DNA of 64,000 nt from Flectobacillus major DSM 103. GTDB lineage: Bacteria > Bacteroidota > Bacteroidia > Cytophagales > Spirosomataceae. Location of the stretch: NCBI RefSeq assembly GCF_000427405.1, contig NZ_KE386491.1, positions 4,411,812 to 4,475,811 on the forward strand, written 5' to 3'. The first letter of the stretch is position 1; every line of letters starts with the position of its first letter. The notes beneath the pieces are model-generated. The model worked only from the letters and a program-made list of their open reading frames with translations. It did not search any database and was not told the DNA's origin. A program made the translations under genes and the position numbers. Below, one piece after another: positions 27,357-37,068 of this stretch.

Positions 27357-29213
27357 TCAAGTGCTTCCTAATTTGTTAAGAAAGGTAATATAAAAGGTTG
27401 TGCCTAATTTCTCGGTACTTTTAAAGGCAATTTCTCCACCATTCAGGTAAATAAAGTTTTTTACAATGGTAAGTCCCAAGCCCGAGCCTTTGATATTGCC
27501 AACATTTTTGGCTCTAAAAAAAGGGGTAAAAATTTTATGTTGTTCAGCCTCCGATATGCCTATCCCAAAATCTTGTACACTAATTTTTACCATATCAGGA
27601 GTAAAATGTACATGAATGATGGGGGCTTTTTGCCCAACAGAGTATTTAAAAGAGTTGGCTATGAGGTTGTCGATGGCCAGTTCTATTTGGTCGGGGTCAA
27701 GTACGATTGGATAGGGCCTTCCTTCCACAATCAGTTCTGCTCGGCGATTGTCTTTCTGTAACAGGTTTTGTCGTTCGGTTATGTGTTGAATAATTACAAG
27801 AAGGTCGGTTTTTTCTTTTTGAGCTACCGACTTTTCTGAATCAATTTTGCCTATCAATAAAATCTCATCAATTAGGCGGGTCATTCTTGATATTTCGGAA
27901 TGTATTAGCTGTGTATGGTTATAAATTTTGGCATTTTCAGGTACTTTTTGGGTATAAGCCTCGATAATTTCGGTACTAGTACGAATCGTAGCAAGGGGTG
28001 TTCTAAACTCATGTGAAGTAAAGTTAACAAATTTTGCCATAAGCTCGTTGAGTTCTTTTTCTTGCTTTAGAGCTTTCATGATACTTTCTTCCGACTTTTT
28101 GCGGGCCTCAATCTCACGCGAGGAGGTAATAACCCTATAAGCAATACTATATTCATCAAAAAAAACCTTGAAACTTACCTCTAACCATACATAACTACCA
28201 TCTTTTTTTCGGAAACGATATTCTATATAATCGCTGCTACCTATGGTATTTTTCAGTTCTTGGTTTTTCCTAGCAACGTGTTCTATATCTTCTGGGTGAA
28301 TAAATGAATAAGCCGATTGATTGATCAGCTCATGAGTGTCGTAGCCAGCCAAAGCTTTGATATATGGCGATACATAAAGAAATGTACCGTCGAGGTCATG
28401 AATACATACCAAATCTCGTACATTGTTCGATAGTAGTTCATAGAGATGAACATTGGCTATATCATTGGTCGTGTCTTTGAGTGTACCTGAAATACCAATA
28501 ATTTGGTTATGCTCATCAAACAATAGCGTAGCAAAAACCTCCAACCATTTTACCTGCTTTTCTTTGGTAAGGTAGCGAATGGCATGTTTGTATTCATTTT
28601 TTTGATGACTAATAAACGACTGAAATAACGCCCTCGCTTTTTCTAGGTCGTCAGGATGTAAAAAGTTGAAAAAAGACTGCCCTAGAGACTCTTCTACCGA
28701 AAAGTGCATAATACTGTTCCAAGTTTTATTCAAGAAAACCCAATTTCCTTGAATATCTGTCTGAAAAACAATATCATGTATGCTATCCATAATGTATTGA
28801 TATTGTTGCTGTTGGATGGCAATTTTTTCGGAAAAGTATGTAGTTGCTACTCTAGGTTTTATATGTACCACAAGGGCCTCTACCTCTTGATTGTTGTCGG
28901 TAAAGATAGGGGTAATATATACTTCGCTAGGTTTATCATCATAAATGATCGTTTCTATCAATTTCTCTCCACTAAATCCTTTAAGGTACGATTGCTGTAG
29001 TATTTGTTCTACACTAGGAAAGGCTAAGTAAATAGGACGATACACTTCGTATAATGGAGGCGGGATTCCATATTGAGCTTGATAAATATCGGCAAACAAC
29101 TTATTAAACATTAATAATTGCATTTGTGGATTAATAACAAAAATGCAGCCTTCTAAAGTATCAAAGAGCTGGAGGTATATTTTCTTCGATATAGGAAGTT
29201 GTAAATATGACAT
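27357..29213 (-). CDS. PAS-domain sensor histidine kinase
   Basis: A 618-residue soluble kinase with three PAS-like regions (about residues 10-115, 135-255 and 260-380). The third contains the FIHPEDIEHV and YRFRKKDGSYVWLEV phrases of PAS/PAC domains. The H-box is NFTSHEFRTPLAT near residue 405, the N-box IDNLIANSFKYS, G1 VQDFGIGIS and G2 GSGLGLTIVK. All catalytic boxes are intact. It is similar in plan to the kinase at 23895-25814, suggesting paralogues. It is separated from the downstream operon by about 500 bp and is probably transcribed on its own. Confidence 0.93.
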   Translation of the reverse strand: MSYLQLPISKKIYLQLFDTLEGCIFVINPQMQLLMFNKLFADIYQAQYGIPPPLYEVYRPIYLAFPSVEQILQQSYLKGFSGEKLIETIIYDDKPSEVYITPIFTDNNQEVEALVVHIKPRVATTYFSEKIAIQQQQYQYIMDSIHDIVFQTDIQGNWVFLNKTWNSIMHFSVEESLGQSFFNFLHPDDLEKARALFQSFISHQKNEYKHAIRYLTKEKQVKWLEVFATLLFDEHNQIIGISGTLKDTTNDIANVHLYELLSNNVRDLVCIHDLDGTFLYVSPYIKALAGYDTHELINQSAYSFIHPEDIEHVARKNQELKNTIGSSDYIEYRFRKKDGSYVWLEVSFKVFFDEYSIAYRVITSSREIEARKKSEESIMKALKQEKELNELMAKFVNFTSHEFRTPLATIRTSTEIIEAYTQKVPENAKIYNHTQLIHSEISRMTRLIDEILLIGKIDSEKSVAQKEKTDLLVIIQHITERQNLLQKDNRRAELIVEGRPYPIVLDPDQIELAIDNLIANSFKYSVGQKAPIIHVHFTPDMVKISVQDFGIGISEAEQHKIFTPFFRAKNVGNIKGSGLGLTIVKNFIYLNGGEIAFKSTEKLGTTFYITFLNKLGST

Positions 29214-29507
29214 TTATCTAATGATTAATTTTCAAAGCACAATATTGGGTTCTGATATAGTGTTTTGTTATAAGAACGATGTGCTCAAAAGAGCATAAAG
29301 TGAACTCGTATCAAAAAACACGCCTAAATAGTTATTATTAAAATGAACGTGCTAAAAAAGTAGAATATTAACCCCAAGATGTATTTTTGTATGTTCTAAC
29401 AGGCTAACTTTGTATCATTGAAAATTATTCATTTCTAAATAATAGCTCCAAATTTTTAGGTCTATTTTCTATCCTTAAAATACTTTATATACTCACTTGC
29501 ATAAGTT

Positions 29508-29684
29508 ATGAATCTATTCACAAAGCAACAACTCTATCTGCTTAAACACGAGATTATATCCCAGATTAACCTTTCTATTACAGAAAAACCAACCTACAAT
29601 AGTATCGTTGAGAATGAAAATACACCTGAAGCATTTGATGTGTTAGAGCAGGATAGCACCTTGGCACATCAAGATTTTTATTAG
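29508..29684 (+). CDS. Small hypothetical protein (58 residues)
   Basis: An ATG-initiated frame of 58 codons. The N-terminal half (MNLFTKQQLYLLKHEIIS) is amphipathic-helix-like and the C-terminal half is acidic. There is no signal peptide and no domain I recognise. Support for it being real is the ATG start, codon use like its neighbours and a good intrinsic terminator 20 nt after the stop. It lies divergent from the PAS kinase at 29213. Confidence 0.5.
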   Translation: MNLFTKQQLYLLKHEIISQINLSITEKPTYNSIVENENTPEAFDVLEQDSTLAHQDFY

Positions 29685-29703
29685 CTAAGTAGGTTAAATT
29701 TTG

Positions 29704-29736
29704 AAAAAGCCTAGAAACAGAATTTCTAAGCTTTTT
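29704..29736 (+). terminator. Terminator after the small protein gene
   Basis: AAAAAGC (29704-29710) pairs with GCTTTTT (29730-29736) and TAGAAA (29712-29717) with TTTCTA (29723-29728), with one mismatch and a 5-nt loop. The stem end itself supplies the T-run. Confidence 0.7.
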
Positions 29737-29802
29737 ATCCTTACTTGCTATCCTTAGCCTATTATAGTTTTTGTTATTGAACTCATGGGTAATTTGAGCG
29801 AT

Positions 29803-29819
29803 AGCGTTCAGCTAATAGC
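29803..29819 (-). repeat. Inverted copy of the nuoA-nuoB spacer word
   Basis: AGCGTTCAGCTAATAGC is the exact reverse complement of 12266-12282. Both copies are intergenic. Confidence 0.35.
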
Positions 29820-29917
29820 GTAATGCTTACTTAAATAAGTATGCTAAATAATTGGTGGTTTAGTAATTGATAGTACGTTGTTTAGTTTCAGAATCCTGTA
29901 CTTCCAATTTCTCAATC

Positions 29918-30439
29918 TTACTTAAGATTCTCATTGTTTACTTTAGATGTATTTTTCAATGAGTTGAGCTTAGCTTCATAAATATGAATGAGGTTGTTGA
30001 CAGTTTCAATTCTTAATCTGCGCTCAAAACGCACTTTTCTGCCCAATGTTTTTATGGTATTTTCACTAAGTTTTAGTTTTCCTTCATAGTGATTGGTAAT
30101 ATCTACAGAACCTTTTCTACAAGCTGCCAGCTCTTTTTCTTTTTCAAGAACATCGTTCTTATAAGCTGCCACTTTGAGAGAATCTTGAGCAAATGATTTC
30201 TTTAATTGATTGATTTGCTGATTTACTTTTACAAAATTTTGTGATTGGATGTCTAGCTTATCCGACAACAATATAGACCTTTCTCGTAGGGTATGAATTT
30301 CATCCTGAGCTTGTTCAAAACGAGATGATAGGCGATTCTTGCTACTAACCAAACTATCATATTTTTTAGTACTTATACATGAATACAATAGATTGCCAGC
30401 AAGGAGGGGAAGTATCCAATATTGTATTTTCTTATACAT
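29918..30439 (-). CDS. Coiled-coil lipoprotein of unknown function
   Basis: A 173-residue protein. The N-terminus is a lipoprotein signal with lipobox LLYSC (Cys 20). Residues 30-110 are rich in heptad-like E/K/L/Q patterns and should form a coiled coil. A C-terminal basic stretch (GRKVRFERRLRIETV) follows. I recognise no family. I infer attachment to the inner or outer membrane facing the periplasm. It stands alone with long spacers on both sides. Confidence 0.75.
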   Translation of the reverse strand: MYKKIQYWILPLLAGNLLYSCISTKKYDSLVSSKNRLSSRFEQAQDEIHTLRERSILLSDKLDIQSQNFVKVNQQINQLKKSFAQDSLKVAAYKNDVLEKEKELAACRKGSVDITNHYEGKLKLSENTIKTLGRKVRFERRLRIETVNNLIHIYEAKLNSLKNTSKVNNENLK

Positions 30440-30890
30440 TTTGCAGAGGATTAAAAGACTTAATACTTTATTTTTTTACAAAGCAAGAGCTTTTGTTATA
30501 ATAAAAAAATAACAATTTGGATAATAGATAGTCGTATCGGCTGTTTTTTTTACGATAATGTTTTATATAAATAACTCTTCTCAACTTGTAGAATTACTGG
30601 CTCAATACTCCACGGTAACTCATAAGTGTATGAACGTTGAGGTAGTAGATTGAGGTGTAATAGACATGATTTTATGCTTTCAGGCAAGGCTAATGAATTA
30701 TTCTACTATCCGAATTTTAAACGTTTATAATGCTTGTGGCCGAATGTCTCGATAGTCAATAGCGGTATTGAAAAATCAATACCAATTGGCTTGATATTGC
30801 TACCAATTTGCCAAAAATAAACGAGAAGAATCATGGGGAGGTTTTCAGAACTTTCTTCATTGTGTTATGATTATGAAGAAAGTCCTGGTT
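30440..30890. other. Intergenic region with weak coding traces
   Basis: A plus-strand ATG at 30558 opens a 31-codon frame (to 30653) with protein-like composition. After its TGA stop the same frame stays open to about 30755. This could be a decayed gene or chance. An 11-bp stem (30850-30860 with 30873-30883) lies just after the stop of the minus-strand gene at 30891 and may end its transcript. Confidence 0.3.
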
Positions 30891-31715
30891 TTAAAAGTCG
30901 TATCCAATCGAAATACCTGTAATATTGGCTTTGGTCGAAGGCTGAGATATACCTCTTAGCGAGTCGGCAGACCCAATATTGAGGCGTTCGTACCGAATTT
31001 TGATAGTCATTTTTTTGATTTTGGCACCTGCCTCAATCGAAGGCGAAAGATGTTTGCTCAGGTTCAGCTCGGTATTGGGAGCTGAGAGGTTTTTTTCGTC
31101 AGTTTTTAGCTTAGAAATAGCTGGGTAGCTAACTCCAACACGAAGTGTTAATTTGATTTTCGACTTGGTGTTATAGTTTAACTTTGCCCCCAAAGCAGGC
31201 GACAAAAATTTGTATTTTTCGTCGAACGTAGTGCTGCTCCCTTCTTGGCCAAATACCAACGAGCGATTCCACATTTTCCCTTCCAAGCCAATAAAAGGCT
31301 CGACCGACACATCGGTGCTATCGCTCAATTTGAACGGAATCCCTACATCGAGGTTTACAAAACCACCTTGTAAAATAGCTTTTGGGCGGCTATCGTTTGG
31401 GTTGACACTAGAGGTATAAGGAGGGGTTGTTTTAAAATCACTAAAATTAACACTAAAAGAAGCTCCATTTTCTTGAGCCCCATAGGTACTACCAAGGCTT
31501 TTGTAAGCTCCTAAATCTAAATTAATATTGAGTTTGGCCGAGGGTTTTAGTTCAAAGTTAACTCCAGCCTTTCCAACAGTACTTTTTTCAATCCAATTAA
31601 AATTCTCAACTGAAATGTGTGGTGTTATTGTCAAGGGCTTATCATTCCCAGTTTGGGCGTGGATAACAGGCAAGCTGCCACCAATAAGAATACTAATGAG
31701 TAAAGCCTTTTTCAT
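30891..31715 (-). CDS. Outer-membrane beta-barrel protein
   Basis: A 274-residue protein with a signal peptide (residues 1-20, ending IHAQ). The remainder alternates hydrophobic and polar residues in short strands (for example VSVEPFIGLEGKMW and LTLRVGVSYP) and ends in the aromatic residue of GISIGYDF, as outer-membrane barrels do. About ten strands are likely. No specific transport function is visible. Confidence 0.75.
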   Translation of the reverse strand: MKKALLISILIGGSLPVIHAQTGNDKPLTITPHISVENFNWIEKSTVGKAGVNFELKPSAKLNINLDLGAYKSLGSTYGAQENGASFSVNFSDFKTTPPYTSSVNPNDSRPKAILQGGFVNLDVGIPFKLSDSTDVSVEPFIGLEGKMWNRSLVFGQEGSSTTFDEKYKFLSPALGAKLNYNTKSKIKLTLRVGVSYPAISKLKTDEKNLSAPNTELNLSKHLSPSIEAGAKIKKMTIKIRYERLNIGSADSLRGISQPSTKANITGISIGYDF

Positions 31716-32108
31716 ATTGTAATGCTATTTTGTATAATCTAATGCTTGTCTGGATATTTTGAAGGTTATATCAACCTCAAAATCATAATATAACCTAACA
31801 ATGACCCTAATATTTAACACAAAGTTGGAAAAAATATTTTATATATTTTGTTAAAAATTATTAACTCTTTTTTGAAAATTATGAAGGTAAAGCTTAGCTA
31901 TAAAATTGCGTGGTAATTCTTCCAGAAATCAAAAAAATGGACTTGTTGCTTTGTGGAAAAGTCAGGTATTAATTTGGATTCCCAGTTCATATTAATTAGT
32001 TTTACTATACTTTAAACGCACTAATCTTATTATTTATAATAGCTTTTTTTGCTAAAAGCTACATAAGTTTTGTATCTAAGCCAGTGTATGGTAAAATAAA
32101 TAAACCAA
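31716..32108. other. Divergent intergenic region
   Basis: 393 very AT-rich bases between divergent genes, so promoters for both should be here. An 8-bp perfect hairpin (32040-32047 with 32054-32061) lies 48 nt before the sigma-like gene. No other gene or repeat is seen. Confidence 0.5.
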
Positions 32109-32555
32109 ATGAGTATATTGGAGCCGTCAGAAAACAAACTATCCAACAATAAGCCTATTTTATATTCTGACCAACTGTCGTTGTACGATGAATATGGTGC
32201 ATTGGCTTATGGGATTATCTTGCAGATAATTCCGCAGGAACAACTTGCTCAGGAAGTACTTGTTGATTTATTTAGTTCATCTTCGTTACAGCAGTGCAAC
32301 GAAAATGTGGTTAGTAAAACAATTTGTATTATTAGAAATGCAAGAGCAAAAGCAATAGCATGGAAATCAAAATTAGCTGCTGTATCGGCTGCTAATGACT
32401 ATACCACTTCAGGTAAAACTTTGCCTGAAATAGTATTTGATTTGTCATTCAAGCAGGGTATTTCTACAGAGGTAATTGCCGAAAAACTCAATGTTTCAAA
32501 AGAACGAGTACTGAAAGCAATTAATGAATATTTTAAAATATATCGCCAATCTTAA
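32109..32555 (+). CDS. Sigma-70-like protein, partly degenerate
   Basis: A 148-residue protein resembling a shortened ECF sigma factor. LYDEYGALAYGIILQIIPQEQLAQEVLVDLF near residues 25-55 (read in parts) matches region 2 of SigK-type sigma factors. The C-terminal ISTEVIAEKLNVSKERVLKAI resembles the region 4 helix-turn-helix. The stretch between them is short, and the conserved Trp/Arg-rich promoter-melting part of region 2 is poorly kept (CIIRNARAKAIAWKSK). It may be a working divergent sigma factor or one that has lost promoter binding. An anti-sigma-like gene follows 12 nt later. Confidence 0.65.
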   Translation: MSILEPSENKLSNNKPILYSDQLSLYDEYGALAYGIILQIIPQEQLAQEVLVDLFSSSSLQQCNENVVSKTICIIRNARAKAIAWKSKLAAVSAANDYTTSGKTLPEIVFDLSFKQGISTEVIAEKLNVSKERVLKAINEYFKIYRQS

Positions 32556-32567
32556 CTTTGTATCAAG

Positions 32568-33050
32568 TTGAATACTCAAGAATATATAGAAAGTGGTATT
32601 TTGGAAGCCTATCTTTTGGGTTTGGTATCTGATGCTGAACAAAAAGAGGTGGATAAAAACCTTCGTGATTTTCCAGAGATTTATGTTGCTGTAAAGGAAT
32701 TGGAAAATACAATTAATGATCACTTCTCCACTCATGCTGTACCTCCACCTCCAGCGGTTCGCTCGCGGGTTCAATTTAAAGAAGAGAAGCAAGAAGTGAA
32801 AAAATGGCATTTTACCGATCAAGGTGAAACGACCCAAAAACCTAAAGAAGAGCAGAGCTATCTTGAAATAGAAGTAAACAATACACATATTAATGTGCAT
32901 AAGTACTGGCGACCTGCATTTATCGCTGTATTTATATTATCGAAAATATTTTTGATACTAGCAGTGTATTTTTACTTCAAAGCCGACACACTAGATAAAG
33001 AAAATGCACGCTTGACTAAAGAAATTGAAGCGAAATACAAAAATAAGTGA
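32568..33050 (+). CDS. Anti-sigma-factor-like membrane protein
   Basis: A 160-residue protein that starts with TTG (no ATG is available near the conserved N-terminus). NTQEYIESGILEAYLLGLVS at residues 2-21 is the N-terminal signature of RskA-like anti-sigma-K proteins in Bacteroidota. A single transmembrane helix spans about residues 117-138, followed by a short coiled-coil tail. The usual large periplasmic domain is missing, so the protein has only about 20 residues outside. Location next to the sigma-like gene supports a pair. Confidence 0.7.
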   Translation: MNTQEYIESGILEAYLLGLVSDAEQKEVDKNLRDFPEIYVAVKELENTINDHFSTHAVPPPPAVRSRVQFKEEKQEVKKWHFTDQGETTQKPKEEQSYLEIEVNNTHINVHKYWRPAFIAVFILSKIFLILAVYFYFKADTLDKENARLTKEIEAKYKNK

Positions 33051-33088
33051 TAAAAAAAACTTCTGCCGATAAGCTATTGGCAGAAGTT
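33051..33088 (-). terminator. Terminator serving the minus-strand operon
   Basis: A 10-bp perfect stem (33058-33067 with 33079-33088). On the minus strand it is followed by a long T-run. It should terminate transcription from 33160-39170. Confidence 0.8.
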
Positions 33089-33116
33089 GGTATCACTAAC
33101 CATTTTAATTTAGAGG

Positions 33117-33155
33117 CTAAACCACTCATAGCGATTATGAGTGGTTTAGTTTTTA
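33117..33155 (+). terminator. Terminator serving the sigma/anti-sigma operon
   Basis: A 14-bp perfect stem (33117-33130 with 33136-33149) with a 5-nt loop and a T-run on the plus strand. Confidence 0.85.
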
Positions 33156-33159
33156 TGAG

Positions 33160-34734
33160 TTATTTTACGCCATCAGCTTTACCTCGCAATACAGCTCTTT
33201 CGCCCACCAATTGACCGTATTTTAGGCCATATTCACAGTCCATACGGTAGTGAATACCACCCATGAGCCTCGACATAGAGGCTTCTTTGGCCATGGCATC
33301 AAACTTTGAAGCATCTGATGGAAACAAGTAACTTAGTACTGTAGATGCTGCTGCCGAAAACGTTGAGTGCCCCGACGAATACGCAGGAAAATTAGGTACG
33401 CCCGTCAAGGTCTTGATACTTGGATCGGCCTGACTAGGTCTAGGAAAATAGTAATACGACTTGGTGTACCAGCAACTTATGGCTGCATCCATCATAGCAG
33501 AATTTAGTAAAGCAAAGCTTCGGGCAGCCCTAAACTCCGATTGTTTTTCCTGAGCCACATAGTTGGCTGCAATGGCATTCCAGTGGCCTGGAGGAGTGTA
33601 TGTACCTGCACCATCAGCCCAAAAATGCACAATAGCAATATTTTCTCTAGTAGCTTTGGTAGTTACATATTCTTTTACTTCAGCTACCTGTTTTTTAAAC
33701 TCTTCCGATTTGTAGGCCAAAGGAGGGTATTTGGTACTAATATCTTTTAAAGTAGCAAAATCCATATTCCATGTTTTTACATTACCAAAGAATGGTAACA
33801 TAGGAGGGCGAGGAGCATTCTCTAATGAAACCCAAGCTACTTCACCTTTTTCCTCTACTCTTTTGGCCAAGCTATCCCATTGAGCTTTTACCCCAATGGC
33901 ATTTCTCATACCATCGCTAGTAAAGCGAGCCAATACTTTTGTAGCAATAGCTTTGCCCAATTTTTCTCCAGCTTCAATATCTGATTTTGTCGAAGCTCCA
34001 GCCCACAATTTATACCATTTTTGTTCTTCTTTTTTCTTGTACAAAAACAAAGTGTCTTCTGTAGCAGGGAATAACCTTTTCATCATTTCATACGTTACAG
34101 CTGCCATTACTGCATCTTCAGAAGGGAAAGAAGGCAATGTTGATTTTGTAACAATAACAGGGGCAATAGTAGCATCTACCTGATATGGAGCTTTACGCTT
34201 GTACAATTGTTTGTAGGCCATTGCCGCTACCAAAGCATCATATTGTGCTACCGACACATAAGCATACGAGCGTGATGCGTAAGGCGGGTTGGCAAAAGGA
34301 AACATTGGGTCAGCATTGGGATTGGCTGCATTTGGAATGGGGTATTCTCCGCTGTTGTTTTCGGCAGGAGGGAGGTTGCGTTTGGCTACCAAACTACGCA
34401 TAATCTGATTCCAACGAAGAATACCTCCGCCAGCCCAATAGCGGATAGCTACACGCTGGTCGTCGGTAATATTAGCTACAGCTGTTTTTACAGCTGCCAA
34501 TTCGCTTTGATAACTGCTAGAAGTTACGGCCTCTGGGGCTGTCAAGGGAACTTCTGTAGCAGACTGAAGAATAAATGGCTTCCATGTGCCAGCATCATCG
34601 TCAACTTTGGCAGGAACAAGCGGGTCTAGTTCTGTACCGTCACGGTCTAAGCTTTTTTCACAAGCCCACAAGATAGTGATAACAGCCGCAACAGAAAAAA
34701 TAGTCTTTATATTAAAATGTAATAATTTTTTCAT
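33160..34734 (-). CDS. Vanadium-haloperoxidase/PAP2-like lipoprotein
   Basis: A 524-residue protein with a lipoprotein signal (lipobox ILWAC, Cys 25). The C-terminal half has the acid-phosphatase/vanadium-haloperoxidase core: RPSQAD near residue 432, YSSGHSTFSAAA near residue 453 and SRLMGGIHYRMDCE near residue 488, containing the oxyanion-binding Arg, Ser-Gly-His and the axial His. Such enzymes either hydrolyse phosphate esters or bind vanadate and oxidise halides; sequence alone does not decide. It is the last gene of a five-gene minus-strand cluster. Confidence 0.87.
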   Translation of the reverse strand: MKKLLHFNIKTIFSVAAVITILWACEKSLDRDGTELDPLVPAKVDDDAGTWKPFILQSATEVPLTAPEAVTSSSYQSELAAVKTAVANITDDQRVAIRYWAGGGILRWNQIMRSLVAKRNLPPAENNSGEYPIPNAANPNADPMFPFANPPYASRSYAYVSVAQYDALVAAMAYKQLYKRKAPYQVDATIAPVIVTKSTLPSFPSEDAVMAAVTYEMMKRLFPATEDTLFLYKKKEEQKWYKLWAGASTKSDIEAGEKLGKAIATKVLARFTSDGMRNAIGVKAQWDSLAKRVEEKGEVAWVSLENAPRPPMLPFFGNVKTWNMDFATLKDISTKYPPLAYKSEEFKKQVAEVKEYVTTKATRENIAIVHFWADGAGTYTPPGHWNAIAANYVAQEKQSEFRAARSFALLNSAMMDAAISCWYTKSYYYFPRPSQADPSIKTLTGVPNFPAYSSGHSTFSAAASTVLSYLFPSDASKFDAMAKEASMSRLMGGIHYRMDCEYGLKYGQLVGERAVLRGKADGVK

Positions 34735-34781
34735 TTTGTTAGTTAATTTTTTAATAGATTAATACTATTAGGAAATCTATT

Positions 34782-35774
34782 TTAATTATGTTTTTCTTCG
34801 CTTGTAGCACCAACGTGGTTGGCATCGCCAGGGCGACAGATTGGACCTGAAGGAATACCTGAAACTTTGTTTTTGCGGAGGTCGATATATTGTAAAATGC
34901 CAATTGAGAAGGTTGTTGATTTTCCAACATTGCGTCCTGCTACGATATGGCCAACAGTTGCCTGAATTTGTAGGTCTTTCAATTGCGGAATACGGTAAGC
35001 CGCTACTACGCCAACACGAGTAAAGTCCATTTTAGCACAAAGGCCTGGCATATCGTTGCGTCTGATGTCTATGTCGCCCTGAACGATATTCTGTTCGTAA
35101 GTAGCCTCCAATTGCCAACGATAAGAGTAATGACCAAATTTAGCTCCAAAGTTTACTACATCTGGCATCATCATTTCGTTAGTAAAATATGCTTGGTCAG
35201 AAAAATACATTTCTCTATCCACCTTTACGTTGGTACGGTGTGTATATGACCCCTGTGCCGTAATAGCAAGCTCATGAGGTAGTGTATAGTAAAGAATCCC
35301 TCTTGAGAAAAATGTTTTGCTTTGCATACCTATCGCCAAAGGCAAGAAGTCGGCAACATAATTATTGGTAGGAATAGACCCACCAACCGAACCAATGATA
35401 GATAAATTTTTGATTTGGGCAATACGGTACTTCAGTGCCAAACTTAAATCCTGAAAACCATTCATCCCTTTCAATGTGCCTTTCGATGCCTCTGTTTTAA
35501 CGTATGGCAACATAAATAGCACATTGAATCGGTCTGAAATACCATAATTACCTACAGCCGCAATCGACTGTGTAGTTACAGTACCAAGGTTTTTATTTTC
35601 ACGGAAAAGTGTACCTTCCCAGTATTTGTTCCAAGAATCGTGTGTATAGGTAATACCTCCACAAAAATTATTTTTGGCCATAAAAATCCCATCCGTCATA
35701 TTTTGGGCAGATAGTATTGGCATTGACAAAATCAGCAATAAGCCTGATATGAAAAGGTTTCTAAATTTAAACAT
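34782..35774 (-). CDS. Outer-membrane beta-barrel protein (transporter-like)
   Basis: A 330-residue protein with a signal peptide (about residues 1-23, ending ILSAQ). Repeated amphipathic strands (ISDRFNVLFMLPYV, LSLALKYRIAQI, YRWQLEATYEQNI) resemble the MetA/phenol-degradation-type outer-membrane transporter family. The C-terminus is polar (EEKHN) and extends beyond the last strand. It lies 47 nt before the haloperoxidase-like gene and is very likely co-transcribed. Confidence 0.75.
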   Translation of the reverse strand: MFKFRNLFISGLLLILSMPILSAQNMTDGIFMAKNNFCGGITYTHDSWNKYWEGTLFRENKNLGTVTTQSIAAVGNYGISDRFNVLFMLPYVKTEASKGTLKGMNGFQDLSLALKYRIAQIKNLSIIGSVGGSIPTNNYVADFLPLAIGMQSKTFFSRGILYYTLPHELAITAQGSYTHRTNVKVDREMYFSDQAYFTNEMMMPDVVNFGAKFGHYSYRWQLEATYEQNIVQGDIDIRRNDMPGLCAKMDFTRVGVVAAYRIPQLKDLQIQATVGHIVAGRNVGKSTTFSIGILQYIDLRKNKVSGIPSGPICRPGDANHVGATSEEKHN

Positions 35775-35858
35775 CTCGTCTTTAATAAGGGGCTAAATGA
35801 ATTGGAGAATAAATCTATATAGCTAGCCGAAAGTAAATACAATTCGGCTGTGCTGATA

Positions 35859-36959
35859 TTAAAATCTATGAGAAAGCGTTGCCGAGATAAAGTAGTCAGC
35901 AAATGCTGCATCGCCATGTTTGCCATATTTCAAATCAGCAACACTTTTGATACGGTTACGAGTAGTGGCTACAGGTACTGTTACAGCAATAGAGCTTTTG
36001 CCTTTCGAGTACGAAAGTCCTGGTTCTACCGAAATAATATAGCCTGGTCGTCTGAAGCCTTCACTCTTGCCAAAAACATCATGAGCAGGTACACCTTCTA
36101 TTCTACCGCCAAAACTTACAGCTAGTCCAGCTTTAGCAAGAAGAGCATACGAAGCCCCGATACGTCCAGCAAATTGGTCTGCTACAGAATGATACACAAC
36201 GATTTCATTAGCTGCTGCTTCTTTTGTTACTGAATTGAGGGTGTTATTAGTGTTTCGAGGATTAAACAGATAAAAGCCATTAAAATATAATACAGTTTTA
36301 TTAAATAGTTTTTGGAAACCCTGAATCTCAAGGTTTGCACCCCAGCCACCATCGCCTAATTGAATCGATTGGTCAACTGATTTGGTCAAGAGGTACTCTT
36401 TACCTTCTTTGTCTAGTTTATGAAATTGTCCTTGAACATTTGAATTACCTGTTGGGGCTTTTACTCCAACTCCCAAGGCAATATTACCATTCATATTTTT
36501 GATAGGGTCAAGTAACCAATAGGTAGCAGACAAACGAATATCGCCTAAGCCCGACGACTTTGTGTCGAAATATTGAGCATTGGCAGCAGTGTTGCCATAG
36601 TGTTCGTATTTTGAAGCACGAACATTGATAGCGATAGGAATATTCAATGCCACGCTAAGGCGGTCAGTTAAGCTATAAGCAATACCCAAGTCAAAACCTT
36701 GTGAGTCGTTGATTACCTCAGTGTTGTTGGCCGCACGTTGTTTTTGTTCTTCTGTGCCTACAAAATGGCGGTGTGAATGAAGGCTACGAAAGCCTAATGT
36801 AGCTTGCCATTGTCCAGGATGTAGCATCGATGTAGCGTTTGTGCCTGTACCTGTGGCACAGCTCATGTGACGAACCGCTACACACCCTTGAGATAAAATT
36901 TTAAAATTTATTGAAAAAATACAAAAAAAGGTAATCGCAAATTTGGAGAAATTTTTCAT
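35859..36959 (-). CDS. Outer-membrane beta-barrel protein
   Basis: A 366-residue protein with a signal peptide (about residues 1-23, ending ILSQ), directly followed by a Cys pair region (GCVAVRHMSCATG). The rest shows barrel-type alternation, for example LSVALNIPIAINV and IRLSATYWLL, ending in the aromatic ATLSHRF typical of outer-membrane insertion. Its general plan is like the neighbour at 34782-35774. Substrate unknown. Confidence 0.75.
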   Translation of the reverse strand: MKNFSKFAITFFCIFSINFKILSQGCVAVRHMSCATGTGTNATSMLHPGQWQATLGFRSLHSHRHFVGTEEQKQRAANNTEVINDSQGFDLGIAYSLTDRLSVALNIPIAINVRASKYEHYGNTAANAQYFDTKSSGLGDIRLSATYWLLDPIKNMNGNIALGVGVKAPTGNSNVQGQFHKLDKEGKEYLLTKSVDQSIQLGDGGWGANLEIQGFQKLFNKTVLYFNGFYLFNPRNTNNTLNSVTKEAAANEIVVYHSVADQFAGRIGASYALLAKAGLAVSFGGRIEGVPAHDVFGKSEGFRRPGYIISVEPGLSYSKGKSSIAVTVPVATTRNRIKSVADLKYGKHGDAAFADYFISATLSHRF

Positions 36960-37068
36960 AGATAGCTGAAATTTAATGACTTGTATGTATACAGAGATTC
37001 TGTTGGATAAAATTTATCCAAAGTGATCTAGCACAATCGAATAGGTTGTGTTAAGAAGTCAATAAAAA

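Noticed and set aside
35732-35926. 64-codon frame overlapping the two barrel genes
   Set aside because: It has no motifs, and spans the gap and ends of two well-formed barrel genes in another frame.
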